From positions 1-64,000 of the IMG/VR virus record IMGVR_UViG_3300025111_000052: a DNA stretch of 64,000 nucleotides; one strand, given 5' to 3'. The translations under genes were made by a program, and so were the position numbers. The stretch is from a virus. Shown here in pieces: positions 18,602 to 29,300 of the stretch (the first letter of the stretch is position 1; every line of letters begins with the position of its first letter). The notes under the pieces were generated by a model. That model worked only from the letters and a program-made list of their open reading frames with translations. It searched no databases and was not told the DNA's origin.

Positions 18602-20155
18602 ATGTGTGCTGCAATAACTAGATGGGTAGAACTAGATCCGTCCACAGCAGGAGATTATGGTGACGGTAGAGGAGCCGGCTGTAAAGGCACCCGTGCCTCA
18701 TCTACTGCTACAGCTGCTGTAGGAGACACATTTACCATAGGGCCCGCTAATAATAGGCTTTACTTATCTATGGATGGTGACCCTGCACCATACATAACCC
18801 TTTATTCTGGAACAAGCCTTGACCCTAGATTTGTGGCCAGGGATATTACAGAGAAAATGCATGATCTAGGTAAAAGTGACGAACGTTGGGACAAAGCTGT
18901 CTGTGAATGGACTAATACAGCTGGACAAGGTAATTGTTTTCAAATTTACTCTGGTACTATGGGAGTAGCATCAACTGTCGCTGTTATAAGTGGTACAAAC
19001 ACAGTGCATGCCACATTAGGGTTTAGTACTAGAAGTGAAGTGGGTGGTTTAGCCACAACCAACAACTTCGCTGGAACAGTAACAATCTCCGGAACGTATA
19101 AAGGTTTCTTTGATGAAACGTACAAAGTAGTCATAACTAATGATAATGATGCTGCAAGAGGAATAGGTACAGCCTCAAAAGTTATTACCTACGGGGGTAT
19201 TATGACTACCGGTGGTGTGTATAATTATAGTGCCGATACAACATACACTATAACAATAGACATAACTAATGGCACAACTATGGGTGGTGGGACGGGTAAT
19301 GTACCTATGATGACTTGGTCAGCATCTCCTTCCGCAGACAATTCCACCGTAGCCACAGAGCTTTTATATGCAAATCATTGGTATAAGATAGGCACCCGTG
19401 GGCTTATGATTAAGTTTACAGATGCTGTTTTCTCAGCAGGCTATTGGACAGTACCTTGCTATAAACCTGACTATACTAGTGGCACTAATGTTACAGACCC
19501 AGCAGGTTCTGCTATGTTTGCTTACTCATCCACAAGAGGGGACATGGGGGCAGCCGCCCCGACCCCAGCAGAGGGTAATTGGGCACGATTAGGTACAAGA
19601 GGCTTATATATTAAATTTGAGCCCACAGGGCCTACTGATTACCTAGGAATACGCGATGAGTTCACTATTTTATGTTCAGGTCCTAAACCAAAGTCCTATG
19701 ATATAACCAGTCTTAATTATGGAAATGTCACTGTGTCTACCGAGAGTCCAGTCAAATGTGTCATGTTTGAAATTGTTTCCGGCGCCGTGCAGTCAAGCTC
19801 TATAAAATTTGGGTTACAGAGCCACGGTAGTTTTTCTCACCATGAAGCGGGTAACAATGATACCTATTTTAGATTTGGCACCGTAGGCCCAGGCAGTAAC
19901 GCCGGTATAGCCCCAGAAAATGGTATAGAATGGTATCCAGGTATAACCGCCGCTGATATAGACAGCAACACGCCTCCTGCGTACTTATATCACACTGTAG
20001 CTAATATGTTGGTTGTAGCCACAGCAGATGATAGTGAGAGTGTAGGAAATATTGGCTTGACAAGCGACCCAATATTTGTTAACATACGTTTAGGCGCAAG
20101 TGAGACAGGGGCGAATTCTACTATTAATCAAAGAACTTTTTTTGATTTTAGTTAA
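18602..20155 (+). CDS. Predicted virion protein with shared LGF module
   Basis: A 517-residue, Gly/Thr/Ser-rich protein with an AAGGAGG site. Residues ~40-145 contain RLYLSMDGDPAPYITLYSG, then CFQIYSGTMGVAST and ATLGFS. This is the same domain pattern (NN.L.L.(V/M)DG.....I.L..G ... I.SGT.G..S.V ... LGF) found at 8878 and 26331. The rest is beta-rich and has two similar phrases, WYKIGTRGLMIKF and WARLGTRGLYIKFE, suggesting an internal repeat. It is the last gene before a predicted transcription terminator. Confidence 0.55.
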   Translation: MCAAITRWVELDPSTAGDYGDGRGAGCKGTRASSTATAAVGDTFTIGPANNRLYLSMDGDPAPYITLYSGTSLDPRFVARDITEKMHDLGKSDERWDKAVCEWTNTAGQGNCFQIYSGTMGVASTVAVISGTNTVHATLGFSTRSEVGGLATTNNFAGTVTISGTYKGFFDETYKVVITNDNDAARGIGTASKVITYGGIMTTGGVYNYSADTTYTITIDITNGTTMGGGTGNVPMMTWSASPSADNSTVATELLYANHWYKIGTRGLMIKFTDAVFSAGYWTVPCYKPDYTSGTNVTDPAGSAMFAYSSTRGDMGAAAPTPAEGNWARLGTRGLYIKFEPTGPTDYLGIRDEFTILCSGPKPKSYDITSLNYGNVTVSTESPVKCVMFEIVSGAVQSSSIKFGLQSHGSFSHHEAGNNDTYFRFGTVGPGSNAGIAPENGIEWYPGITAADIDSNTPPAYLYHTVANMLVVATADDSESVGNIGLTSDPIFVNIRLGASETGANSTINQRTFFDFS

Positions 20156-20174
20156 ATAAGGCTTGAAGGTTAAT

Positions 20175-20208
20175 GGTAAGATACTAACGTATCTTACCTT
20201 GTTTTATT
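20175..20208 (+). terminator. Rho-independent terminator
   Basis: A perfect 10-bp inverted repeat, GGTAAGATAC and GTATCTTACC, with a TAAC loop is followed by the T-rich tail TTGTTTTATT. It lies between the stop at 20155 and the next start at 20232, so it would end or attenuate the transcript of the fibre block upstream. Confidence 0.8.
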
Positions 20209-20231
20209 ATTAAAAGGAAAAGGAACCAATC

Positions 20232-20540
20232 ATGTCAATTAGAAGAGGTTGGGAAGTAGAACTACAAGATGGTACTACTATAAATGAAAAGCAATCTTCT
20301 TGGGCTTCTATACCAAAAACACAGATAAAATGTCTATCCTTACATTATGATGGAAGAAGTTGGCACTTAGAAAATAAAGAAGCCTACTTTATCAATACTC
20401 GTGCGTCTATGGTACCTGGTAATCAAGCCTCTTTTCAAGTGGAGCAGCGTACAATAGGTTTTTATGAGGGCGCTACAAAAGTACATTATACTATTGATGA
20501 GTTTACTGGTAAATTTAATGTAAAGGTCGTAAATGGCTAA
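20232..20540 (+). CDS. Small predicted virion protein upstream of giant cysteine-rich protein
   Basis: A 102-residue protein with an AAAGGAAAAGGA ribosome site, first in the transcript after the terminator at 20175-20208. Tryptophans are unusually frequent in the first half (GWEVEL, SSWASIP, GRSWHLE), followed by beta strands. No family was recognised. It overlaps the start of the giant gene downstream by eight bases, suggesting coupled expression and perhaps interaction. Confidence 0.5.
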   Translation: MSIRRGWEVELQDGTTINEKQSSWASIPKTQIKCLSLHYDGRSWHLENKEAYFINTRASMVPGNQASFQVEQRTIGFYEGATKVHYTIDEFTGKFNVKVVNG

Positions 20541-23500
20541 AAATCCATGCCAATATTGGTCAACTATTGAACCCGCTATATGTGCACATTGGGATAATAG
20601 CAAAACCATATGTTTATACAAAGCTACGAATGATCAAGGGACTCTTGTAAGAGCCACCATGGCTCCTTATTGTAATCTTCTTGGCACCGCGGATTATATT
20701 TGTAAACAATATGAGCCTGGTGAAGCATCATCAGCCAGATGTGTCTTACCTGATCCTTCGAGACATGTCACTAACAAAGTTACATGCGAAAAATGGGTGC
20801 ATACTGTAGCTAGCGGTTCTGGTATAGCAGATATAGACAAACCAGTCTATTTGTACGATTCTGAGCTAAATCCAATAACAATATCTGGCGTTAGCGGTTA
20901 TTGGTCATTTAAAGCAATCAATGAATATAATGATGGGCAATGTGATGGTTACGGGACAGCCACAACCTGTTCTGGTTACGCCCCATTTATTATGGCCTTC
21001 GGTAAACTTAAACCAAAAGAATTTGGTTCTGAGGACACTACTCCATATGCCTTAGAAGGATGTTATACCAAACAGCAGTTAGGTTACAGAATACCGTTGC
21101 CTTATTTAGTGTTTAATGTTAGAGCAAAACTAAGTAAGTGTTATTGGTGGGCAGCAGCTTCAGAGAATTTTTCTATTAATACCGTAAACGGGGAAGCCAA
21201 TGAAATAACTACGTATTGCACTTGTTCAGACGATAACGTAAAAGAGTTTTGGGAATACAAATACGATGATTCCTATGGCTACATTGCTCCATGTAATGGT
21301 GCTAAACCAGAGTGTCCTCATTATACAGGAGTTTGTTGGAGGTACTGTATTGATGATAAAATGGGTGAAGGGGATAAAGTATTAGCAGAGCAATTATTAG
21401 AGCTTAGATACTATATAAGAAGAGAACGTTGGGCAGACTTAGTAGTAACCACCAATTCCTTAGGTGCTACTATTAAACAACCTATATACTATCTATCTTT
21501 TGATAATCCAGACTTATATGCTTGGTTGGGCACATACACATTATTTATTAATCCAAAAGTATACTCTACCTCAGCCTTAATTCATGCTGCTAGGAATTAT
21601 TTTAGTCATTTTGATTACTTTGATGTGTCTTATGATAGTACTACATTAACTGATGGAATACCTACTGAAACACAAGAAACAAGTTTTCCTACTTTAATAA
21701 AAGAAATCAAAGAGCCCAATCTTAGACCTATAATAAGAAATGTTTTTGATCAAGTTACAGAAACAATATCAGAGGGGGACGAAGACACCTCACCCATAGT
21801 AAATAAGCATAATGTATTCGAGGTAGGAGATCTTAACCATGAGTATTTGATTATTTGGGGCGACTCCTTTTCGTATAATGCAGATATCTATGCTATAAAT
21901 TTAAGTGATCCGGATATAAATAAACGATTACCGTCAACAGTAAAGGTAGGATTGCTTGAATATGTCAGTAGTTACGCTATCTCTAAGGCTAAAAGTGCTG
22001 ACTCATATGATGCTTGGAAAAAGCAACTAAATCTAATTGTTGATAATCTTATTACATTTATGCCAGACAGCATTGCCGGTAATGAATTACCAAAAAATGA
22101 AAACTCTTTTTATATTAGAACGAAAACTTTTTTTGGTGATAATAAAATACTGGTAATGGTAAAAACAGAAGATTCTTGGGAATTTGATACAGTAGACTTT
22201 AAAAAAGAATACTGTGGTGGCATTATAGCTCAAACAGCCTTTTACATAGAAGGTGACGGTGGTACTGTTGCTAAACTACCAAACTATGAAAGCCGTTTTG
22301 CCTCCAACATTAACGACAATGGTATCATTAAATTTAAATTTCTCAGTTTAAGAAAAGATAAAGTTCATGGTGATGTGGCCTACATCTATAATGATACCAA
22401 TAGTGATGATATTACAAGTTTTATACTATACAAAGTAACCGCATTTGCAGATCTAACACTGACCGAAGAAAATATAAAGTTTTTTGGTAACAGCGGTAAA
22501 GCACTGGTGATACTGCCCGATACAGACCCCAATTTAAATTATATCCATAGCCCTTTTGAAATAGAAGGTAAGTTAACGTTAGATGTTATAGACGTTGATG
22601 GCAAACATAAAGCTGTTTCTATGGAGATAATGGATTGGTGTAATGACGCCCTTGAAGTTAATCAGTTTTTTATTAAGCCAAAAGAGGTCTTTGATTTTAT
22701 AAGACCTTGTTCGTTTCAACTTAATATACCAAAACTATGTTATTATCAAAAGAGAAGTTTTAATGAAACACCCGAAGGATCTTTTGAAAAAATAACAGCC
22801 GGGGCATTAACTGACCCCTTAGAATTAAATATAGCAAATATGAATGATGGTGAATCCATAGAATATGAATTAAGTAAATTCGATGCTACCAGCATACTAA
22901 TATCTGCTGCCTATAAGAGCACAGGAGGTAGGGTTAAAGGGGCAACCAGAACAAAACCAATCATGTGGGTTAAACAACCCTATTGTCAGGATGTTGAAAT
23001 TATGTATAGTTGGAAAGCTAGCTACACGACCTATACGTTACATCCAATAGGGCTGTGCTACGGTAAAAGATACTCAACAATATTAGAAACCGGTATTATG
23101 GGTGGGGTAGCACCTCCCTGCGGTGATCACGACCTTCCAACATATGCGAGAGCAAGTTTTATGTGGTACCCTTATAGTGCTTGCGACGAAACTATGAGCT
23201 ACACAGAAGTATCCAGCGCCCATATCTCTGATAGAAATATTATGGAAGTATTTACAGATGAAGAATCAAATCATGGATCACATGACATGCGCATGCTAGG
23301 GCCAGTAGAGTCTTATGGTTTTGAGGAGTCACACGCACAATTATGGAATTGTACTTGCGACTTTTTTTACTATAATGGTAAAAAAACATCAGAAAATATA
23401 TTTAACGGTCAAAGTTATTATAGAGGTGGGCTTGATGATGTAGCACTCGAATTTTGTTTAAGAAATGGAGGCTCTCCTCCAAAATTTGGGGACGTTGTTC

Positions 23501-25911
23501 GTGGACAATTAAACTCTTATCGTACTATGGATTGTGTTACTTACTATGATACATCCACCGGCGCATCCGTAGGAGCAAAACGTTGGATGCCAATAGCACT
23601 ACATTATACCATATCTGACATATCATTGCCTGCCGATTACTATAATATTGATTTGATAACTGATGATTATGCGTCTCCTTTTATACATCAACTTGGTTTA
23701 CTTAAAATGAGTTCAATTGATGATGTGGAGATATCAGAAACTGTCGATGATACAAACAGATTTAAATTTAGTACTATATTTAGAGCAAATGCCAGCCCTA
23801 ATGCTGTATACCCAAAACCAAGGCCCCAGTTTTTTGTTACTGAAAATCTGGACCCAGTATGTTCTTGGTATACTTATTACGACTACCCTATGGATGAAAC
23901 TAAATCTATTCAGTGGGTATGGCAAGAAAAATGGGCTGAGGTAGATAGATCTGAAACTTTACGAGACGACATACTAAGCGTAGAGGACTTAAATATTAAT
24001 TACTCATTGCCATATGAAAGTGGCCATGGTAGACATGTGTTTATTAATATAGAGCATCCTGATTATATATTTGATTATAAAAAAATAGAACACCAGATAG
24101 TGTGTTCTGAGGGTAATCATTACATAACAATAGTACCATCCAAAAATAAAGATGAATCTGATCCTGCAGACAATTATTTCCTTATACAGTTGGATAATGG
24201 TCCGCCAAGAGTGTTTGATATAGATGGTAATCTAATAGAAGACCTTCCAACAACATGGATATTTTTTGATACAATTGAATTTGTAGGTTATGACTCAACA
24301 TATATAAAAGATTCATTAGATCTATATAAAATATGTTTAGAAACCCCGTGGGTTACAACAGCAACATTATTTGATTCCACCACTTATGTATCCACAGATG
24401 AGGAGGCATTAAAAAATGCCGCGGTAGCTGATGATAGAACATATTCTCTACTTGATTCTTATGGTGACTTTGTAGCATACTACTATAATAGGGGTTTATC
24501 TATATCGTTAATTAGTTCTATGTTTTATTATTTACCAAAATTTACACAGGCATTGGAAGCTGGTGCTTATAATTGGGCGTTTAATGCACCGTCTTTATTA
24601 CCTCCCTATGACTCTGTGGAGGTGGGCGAATATTACCCCGCTCAAATAGCCCCGGACTTGTTATATAACCCAAACATCCTTAATGCCTCAATTATAGATA
24701 TTGATTTCATTCCAGCCAATAAGTCTATTTATAAAAATAGGTTTATAACAAGAATAGAGATAACATATAAATTTGGCATAGAAGTGGCCGAAGAAGAAGA
24801 GGATCTTGATACATTTTACCATATACCTAAAATAACAGTATACAAAAGTGACGAAAGTGGTTTTATACAAATATATCAAGAAAATAGACAAATAACCACA
24901 GAGAGCTCTGATGTAGTAGGTGTAAAAACTTTATCCTATGAAATATCATATTCTATTGAGGATATGCGTAGATTCTATAAAAATTTAAAATTAGAGTTTG
25001 ATTTTAATATAACAGAAGAGGAGTTAATTTCCTCTGGTTTAGGTGATTATTATGATTTATATAATCATAGAATTAATATAAAATCAATAACTTTATATGA
25101 TACAAGTTTTATAACTGCAACAGAAGATTTTAAAACAAGTGAACGTAAATATTATGTTTCTTATGGGGATCATGCTGATTTCCCAACGTATGGTAATAAC
25201 TCCACAGGTAGTGTAGTACATCCTCCCATAGAGGAGATGTCCACTCCAATGCAAACAGACACAGTTTTTGGTATTTTAGGTGTACCTAATAGCGAACAAG
25301 AATTTGTAACAATGCATAAAACGTCTGGTAGATTTTTAGATAAGTGTGTTGCTGATAGGACCAGAGTGCCAGGTAACAGTGTCTATGCTTTTGAAAAAGA
25401 GCAAAAAAATATATTTGATACAGCTATGCGTAAAGGTTCTGAAAGTTTTTCGGCCTCATCTATATGTCCGCCAGGACTAAAAAGTATATTGGACGTATTA
25501 AACTTAAAATTTCCAGTATGGACTTGTAGTTTTGATAATACTTTAAATTATGAACTAACTTCCGTTTTAGCAAAAAACACGTATAGCCCTTGTGGGCATG
25601 AGTGGAATGCATTTGTAACAACGCCAAGAATAGCATATAATTGTTCTACCGGTAGTGCTTTTGGTAGAATCACTGTTCCAGATTTATTTTCATGGCAATA
25701 TATAAATCCATGTACATATGAAAGTTTTGGTGGCTATGACTGGATAGAATCACAATACAACGCAGCAATAAATAGATTTGAATATGGCGCTTGGTCAGCT
25801 GTATTTAGCGCATTATCTGGCGGTATTTGGAACCCATTAGTAGTTGAATATACAGTAGGTACAGCCTCTACCGTGGATGAGGATTCAAAAACATCTCAAT
25901 ATGTTCCATAA
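20533..25911 (+). CDS. Giant cysteine-rich virion protein (1792 aa)
   Basis: No family was recognised. The first ~280 residues contain 17 cysteines by my count, with aromatic residues close by (PCQYW, CTCSDD, CWRYC). This suggests a disulfide- or metal-stabilised head domain. The remainder is Tyr/Asp-rich, mostly beta, with more cysteines around residues 835-1030 and in the last 150. There is no signal peptide and no catalytic signature. Its size and its place among fibre genes suggest a long tail fibre, whisker or baseplate wedge. It starts within the preceding gene (8-base overlap). Confidence 0.55.
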   Translation: MAKNPCQYWSTIEPAICAHWDNSKTICLYKATNDQGTLVRATMAPYCNLLGTADYICKQYEPGEASSARCVLPDPSRHVTNKVTCEKWVHTVASGSGIADIDKPVYLYDSELNPITISGVSGYWSFKAINEYNDGQCDGYGTATTCSGYAPFIMAFGKLKPKEFGSEDTTPYALEGCYTKQQLGYRIPLPYLVFNVRAKLSKCYWWAAASENFSINTVNGEANEITTYCTCSDDNVKEFWEYKYDDSYGYIAPCNGAKPECPHYTGVCWRYCIDDKMGEGDKVLAEQLLELRYYIRRERWADLVVTTNSLGATIKQPIYYLSFDNPDLYAWLGTYTLFINPKVYSTSALIHAARNYFSHFDYFDVSYDSTTLTDGIPTETQETSFPTLIKEIKEPNLRPIIRNVFDQVTETISEGDEDTSPIVNKHNVFEVGDLNHEYLIIWGDSFSYNADIYAINLSDPDINKRLPSTVKVGLLEYVSSYAISKAKSADSYDAWKKQLNLIVDNLITFMPDSIAGNELPKNENSFYIRTKTFFGDNKILVMVKTEDSWEFDTVDFKKEYCGGIIAQTAFYIEGDGGTVAKLPNYESRFASNINDNGIIKFKFLSLRKDKVHGDVAYIYNDTNSDDITSFILYKVTAFADLTLTEENIKFFGNSGKALVILPDTDPNLNYIHSPFEIEGKLTLDVIDVDGKHKAVSMEIMDWCNDALEVNQFFIKPKEVFDFIRPCSFQLNIPKLCYYQKRSFNETPEGSFEKITAGALTDPLELNIANMNDGESIEYELSKFDATSILISAAYKSTGGRVKGATRTKPIMWVKQPYCQDVEIMYSWKASYTTYTLHPIGLCYGKRYSTILETGIMGGVAPPCGDHDLPTYARASFMWYPYSACDETMSYTEVSSAHISDRNIMEVFTDEESNHGSHDMRMLGPVESYGFEESHAQLWNCTCDFFYYNGKKTSENIFNGQSYYRGGLDDVALEFCLRNGGSPPKFGDVVRGQLNSYRTMDCVTYYDTSTGASVGAKRWMPIALHYTISDISLPADYYNIDLITDDYASPFIHQLGLLKMSSIDDVEISETVDDTNRFKFSTIFRANASPNAVYPKPRPQFFVTENLDPVCSWYTYYDYPMDETKSIQWVWQEKWAEVDRSETLRDDILSVEDLNINYSLPYESGHGRHVFINIEHPDYIFDYKKIEHQIVCSEGNHYITIVPSKNKDESDPADNYFLIQLDNGPPRVFDIDGNLIEDLPTTWIFFDTIEFVGYDSTYIKDSLDLYKICLETPWVTTATLFDSTTYVSTDEEALKNAAVADDRTYSLLDSYGDFVAYYYNRGLSISLISSMFYYLPKFTQALEAGAYNWAFNAPSLLPPYDSVEVGEYYPAQIAPDLLYNPNILNASIIDIDFIPANKSIYKNRFITRIEITYKFGIEVAEEEEDLDTFYHIPKITVYKSDESGFIQIYQENRQITTESSDVVGVKTLSYEISYSIEDMRRFYKNLKLEFDFNITEEELISSGLGDYYDLYNHRINIKSITLYDTSFITATEDFKTSERKYYVSYGDHADFPTYGNNSTGSVVHPPIEEMSTPMQTDTVFGILGVPNSEQEFVTMHKTSGRFLDKCVADRTRVPGNSVYAFEKEQKNIFDTAMRKGSESFSASSICPPGLKSILDVLNLKFPVWTCSFDNTLNYELTSVLAKNTYSPCGHEWNAFVTTPRIAYNCSTGSAFGRITVPDLFSWQYINPCTYESFGGYDWIESQYNAAINRFEYGAWSAVFSALSGGIWNPLVVEYTVGTASTVDEDSKTSQYVP

Positions 25912-25933
25912 TTAAAATAAAGGTGGTTTATTT

Positions 25934-26341
25934 ATGTATGATATAAAATGTACAGAATGTAAAGGTTTGCTAATAGTGGATATGGAATTATCCAGAGAAC
26001 ACTTGTGGACTTCTGATAAAGTTATGTACACCAATACAGGGGTACTAATCGAAGAAACAATAAATTCTGAGTTAGTATATAGATGCATAAATTGTGAAAA
26101 ATTATTTAATTTGACATATAAAGATTGGGAATCGCAAATTAGAAAACAGTTGGCTGAGGAAATAATGCATTTAAAGAGACGTATATCTTTTAGAAGTTTG
26201 GACCCGTATATAATAGACCCAGACAACGGTTTAACATTCTGTGGTCAATGCCCTGGTTATGATAATTTAGGTAACTGCTTTTTAGATATAGTAACAAGAT
26301 GTGAATTAAGAAAACAAAAGTTGGATAAAAATGGCCTATAA
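25934..26341 (+). CDS. Zinc-ribbon protein in the fibre operon
   Basis: A 135-residue protein starting MYDIKCTECKGLL (CxxC), with a second CxxC pair (CINCEKLF) about 50 residues later and a third cluster, CGQCPG...C. The first two pairs form a classical zinc-ribbon layout. It has a helix-rich middle (RKQLAEEIMHLKRR). It overlaps the next, 2266-residue gene by 11 bases, so the two are coupled. A role as assembly chaperone or adaptor for the huge neighbour is possible but not shown. Confidence 0.6.
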   Translation: MYDIKCTECKGLLIVDMELSREHLWTSDKVMYTNTGVLIEETINSELVYRCINCEKLFNLTYKDWESQIRKQLAEEIMHLKRRISFRSLDPYIIDPDNGLTFCGQCPGYDNLGNCFLDIVTRCELRKQKLDKNGL

Positions 26342-29300
26342 TTTTTTAAATACTGCCCATAAAATAAGCAATGATTTAAGTTGTGTATACGATAATTCTA
26401 ACGCGTATATTACCGACTTTTCTACTAACGGTAACGTAGGTGGATGGGACGTTTATTATAATGTGTACTTTTACGGTTGCTGGCATAATGTCCTGTTTGG
26501 TACCGCTGCCGATAGATCCTGTTATATTGGTAGAACAGATAACATGCTACCTATTACAGCAGAAGATTATTATTATGTAAAAATAATGTTGAAAATTACT
26601 AATAATAATAAAGATAAACGTAATCAAGGTTTAACAAAAGGTAAATTACGTTGGATAACATTAACCGATGACATTTGGGACAGCAATAAAGAGTTTGAGT
26701 TTGATCTCATTGTAGACGATCAATGGCATTTATATGTATTAAATTTAGGCCCCAGCAAATACTGGGTTGGGGACATTTGTAATCTACGTGTATACCCTTT
26801 TATAGACGGTTGGGAGAAAGATCAATTTGCTATAAAATATATAACTATAAGCTCATCAGATAAGTTTAAATGTGTTAATACACAATGCTCTTATTACCAA
26901 AATTATACACATCCATGTCCTGGTGCCGGAGAACGTGGGTATTGTGTGGCTGGGCAAGGGTATGAACAATATACAACTACGTCTGGTAGTGATATTGTAT
27001 TAATAAATATAGATGGTTATGGTGAAGCTAAATTTCATTTAGGAGATAATTCCAATGTAACTATATATGAAATGGCTCACATATTAAATACTAAATTAGG
27101 TTCTTTAAGTATTGGTGGTTATTGCTACTCCTCTGTTGAAGTAGATCAAGGAAAGTTAAAAATACGCTCTGGTACAACAGGTGCTAATAGTAGTGTTTAT
27201 GTAGCTCATAGTCAAGCCGCTGTGGTGTTAGGTTTTTTTAATGACTCCGCCGCTAACATATCAACCTGTGTCGATGGGACAGACTTTGCTTCTGGTTTTG
27301 ATTATGCTTCAAGTCGCCTGCTAACTGCCACAGAATTAGGTAGTCTGATTGATAGTAATACTAATATCATAGGCTACACACACAATGCACAACAATATAA
27401 CGTAGAAGGAGGTAGATCTGACTATAATGAAATTGGCTACACCTCATCAACCGCATATGTACAAGGGGATGAAGGAGTCACATTAGTAAATAGAGGTAAA
27501 ACTATAATAGATTGGTCTCATCCTTTTAATAGCAACGGTAAAATAAAACATATATACGTATATGCTACAAGATATGACAATGCTAAAATTTTAATTTGCC
27601 GCCCCAAATTAGATGGAACACTTAGCATCATATACTCTTTACCATTTCCACAATTAACAGGTAATTTTTATTCTAACATTAGCTTTACACATTGTATAGA
27701 CTGTGATATACTTGTAAACAAAGGTGATTTGTTAGCTATATACGATGCTGATGTTTCAATAGGCATATCTTTAACAAATAAGCCTGATGCCACATACAGC
27801 CAATTAGATGGAGAGCCGACAGGTACTTTTAATCCAGGTACTGCATATTCTATGGGTGTAGGAGGTTTAGCCATATATGCAAGAAGTGATAAATATCAAA
27901 CAAATACTCTTCTTGATATTGATTTTGGTGATAGGTTGAATATTGAAGAATTTACTATATATGGTAAAGAGTCAGCAGACTACTTTGAATATAATGTGGC
28001 GATGTGTTTAGATGTAAATTGGCGTGTAAATTTACATGGAGGTAGTCATAAGCATACAATATGGACCGCCACAACCTCTTATACAGTTACGCACACTAAT
28101 ATAGCTTATGGGTTAGAGTCTCTTTCTGATGGAAAAATAATTGCTGAAAATAATATAGCTGGACAATCATACACAACTGATACAACTGGTTTAGTCACTG
28201 CTGGAACACACTCATACTTTTACGTTAATGGTGACGCTGAATGGTTACAACCAGAGGAATTTGGTCCTACGGTAATGGCCAATGTGTACGAATTTGTAGA
28301 AGATCCAGTAACATTAACTTTGGTTTTTCCTACCAATAAATCGTGTGAAATACATAAATCTATAATATATTTTAAAGAAGAAGATAATTTTAGAAGTTTT
28401 GCCTTATATACTGGTTTAGGTGTATATGGATACAACGGTGATTACGTTGATGCACAACACAAACTAATACCAAAATATAATTATATAAAAATAGACGGCA
28501 TAAACTATGATTATACAAACAATGAAGATATAGAGGCTTACCTATTTAGTAATCCTTGTTCTATTGATATATTGCATGATGGCGATGGTTACATGGTCGA
28601 TACAGACAACTTTTTTGCGGCAAACGCAGCCTATTGGACCGTGCTAGAACATGGTTTTGATCCTATTAATAGTTTCGACTTTAATATAAGGTGTAATTAC
28701 CATAATAGTACTAAAATAACTGAAATAGAAGTTTATAGTAGGATGTACTTTGAACCGTCAATAATTGATAATGTGTCACTTATTTATTCTACTTATGGTG
28801 AAGAATGGAAAGATGCTGTATTTAATGTAGAAGAAGCAGACATAATAAGTGCTTTTATAGGTGGCGCCCCAAGATACATGAAGCTATCATTACAAACCAC
28901 CACTTCTTTTAGTGTTAATGAACTTTTTTGTAAAACAGGGGATCAAGTAAAAACTTCAAAATGTGATGACAGCATATTATTGGACGATGCTAAAAATGGT
29001 GTTGTTAATAATAGTAAACTTTACTATGTAGAAAATATTTATGATAGGCCTTTTGATCTTATAGTTGATATACCAAAAACAACCAATGTAGATACTTCTG
29101 GTATAGTATTTTGGAGTAAATTAAACAAACAAGAGGATATCGATAATCCTGATATTGGGCCGCCGGCCATATTAAGAAAAGCAGAAGATTTTATATTAAA
29201 CACTGATAGTGGACAATGTGCTATTAATACTCCGTGTTATGGTTTGAATAATCTAATTAATAATAAAGAAGCTTACTACTCCTGTAATGAACACGATTGG

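Noticed and set aside
20055-20083. TTGACA with TAACAT at 17 bases inside the 18602 gene
   Set aside because: Poor -10 box, and a terminator follows just downstream.
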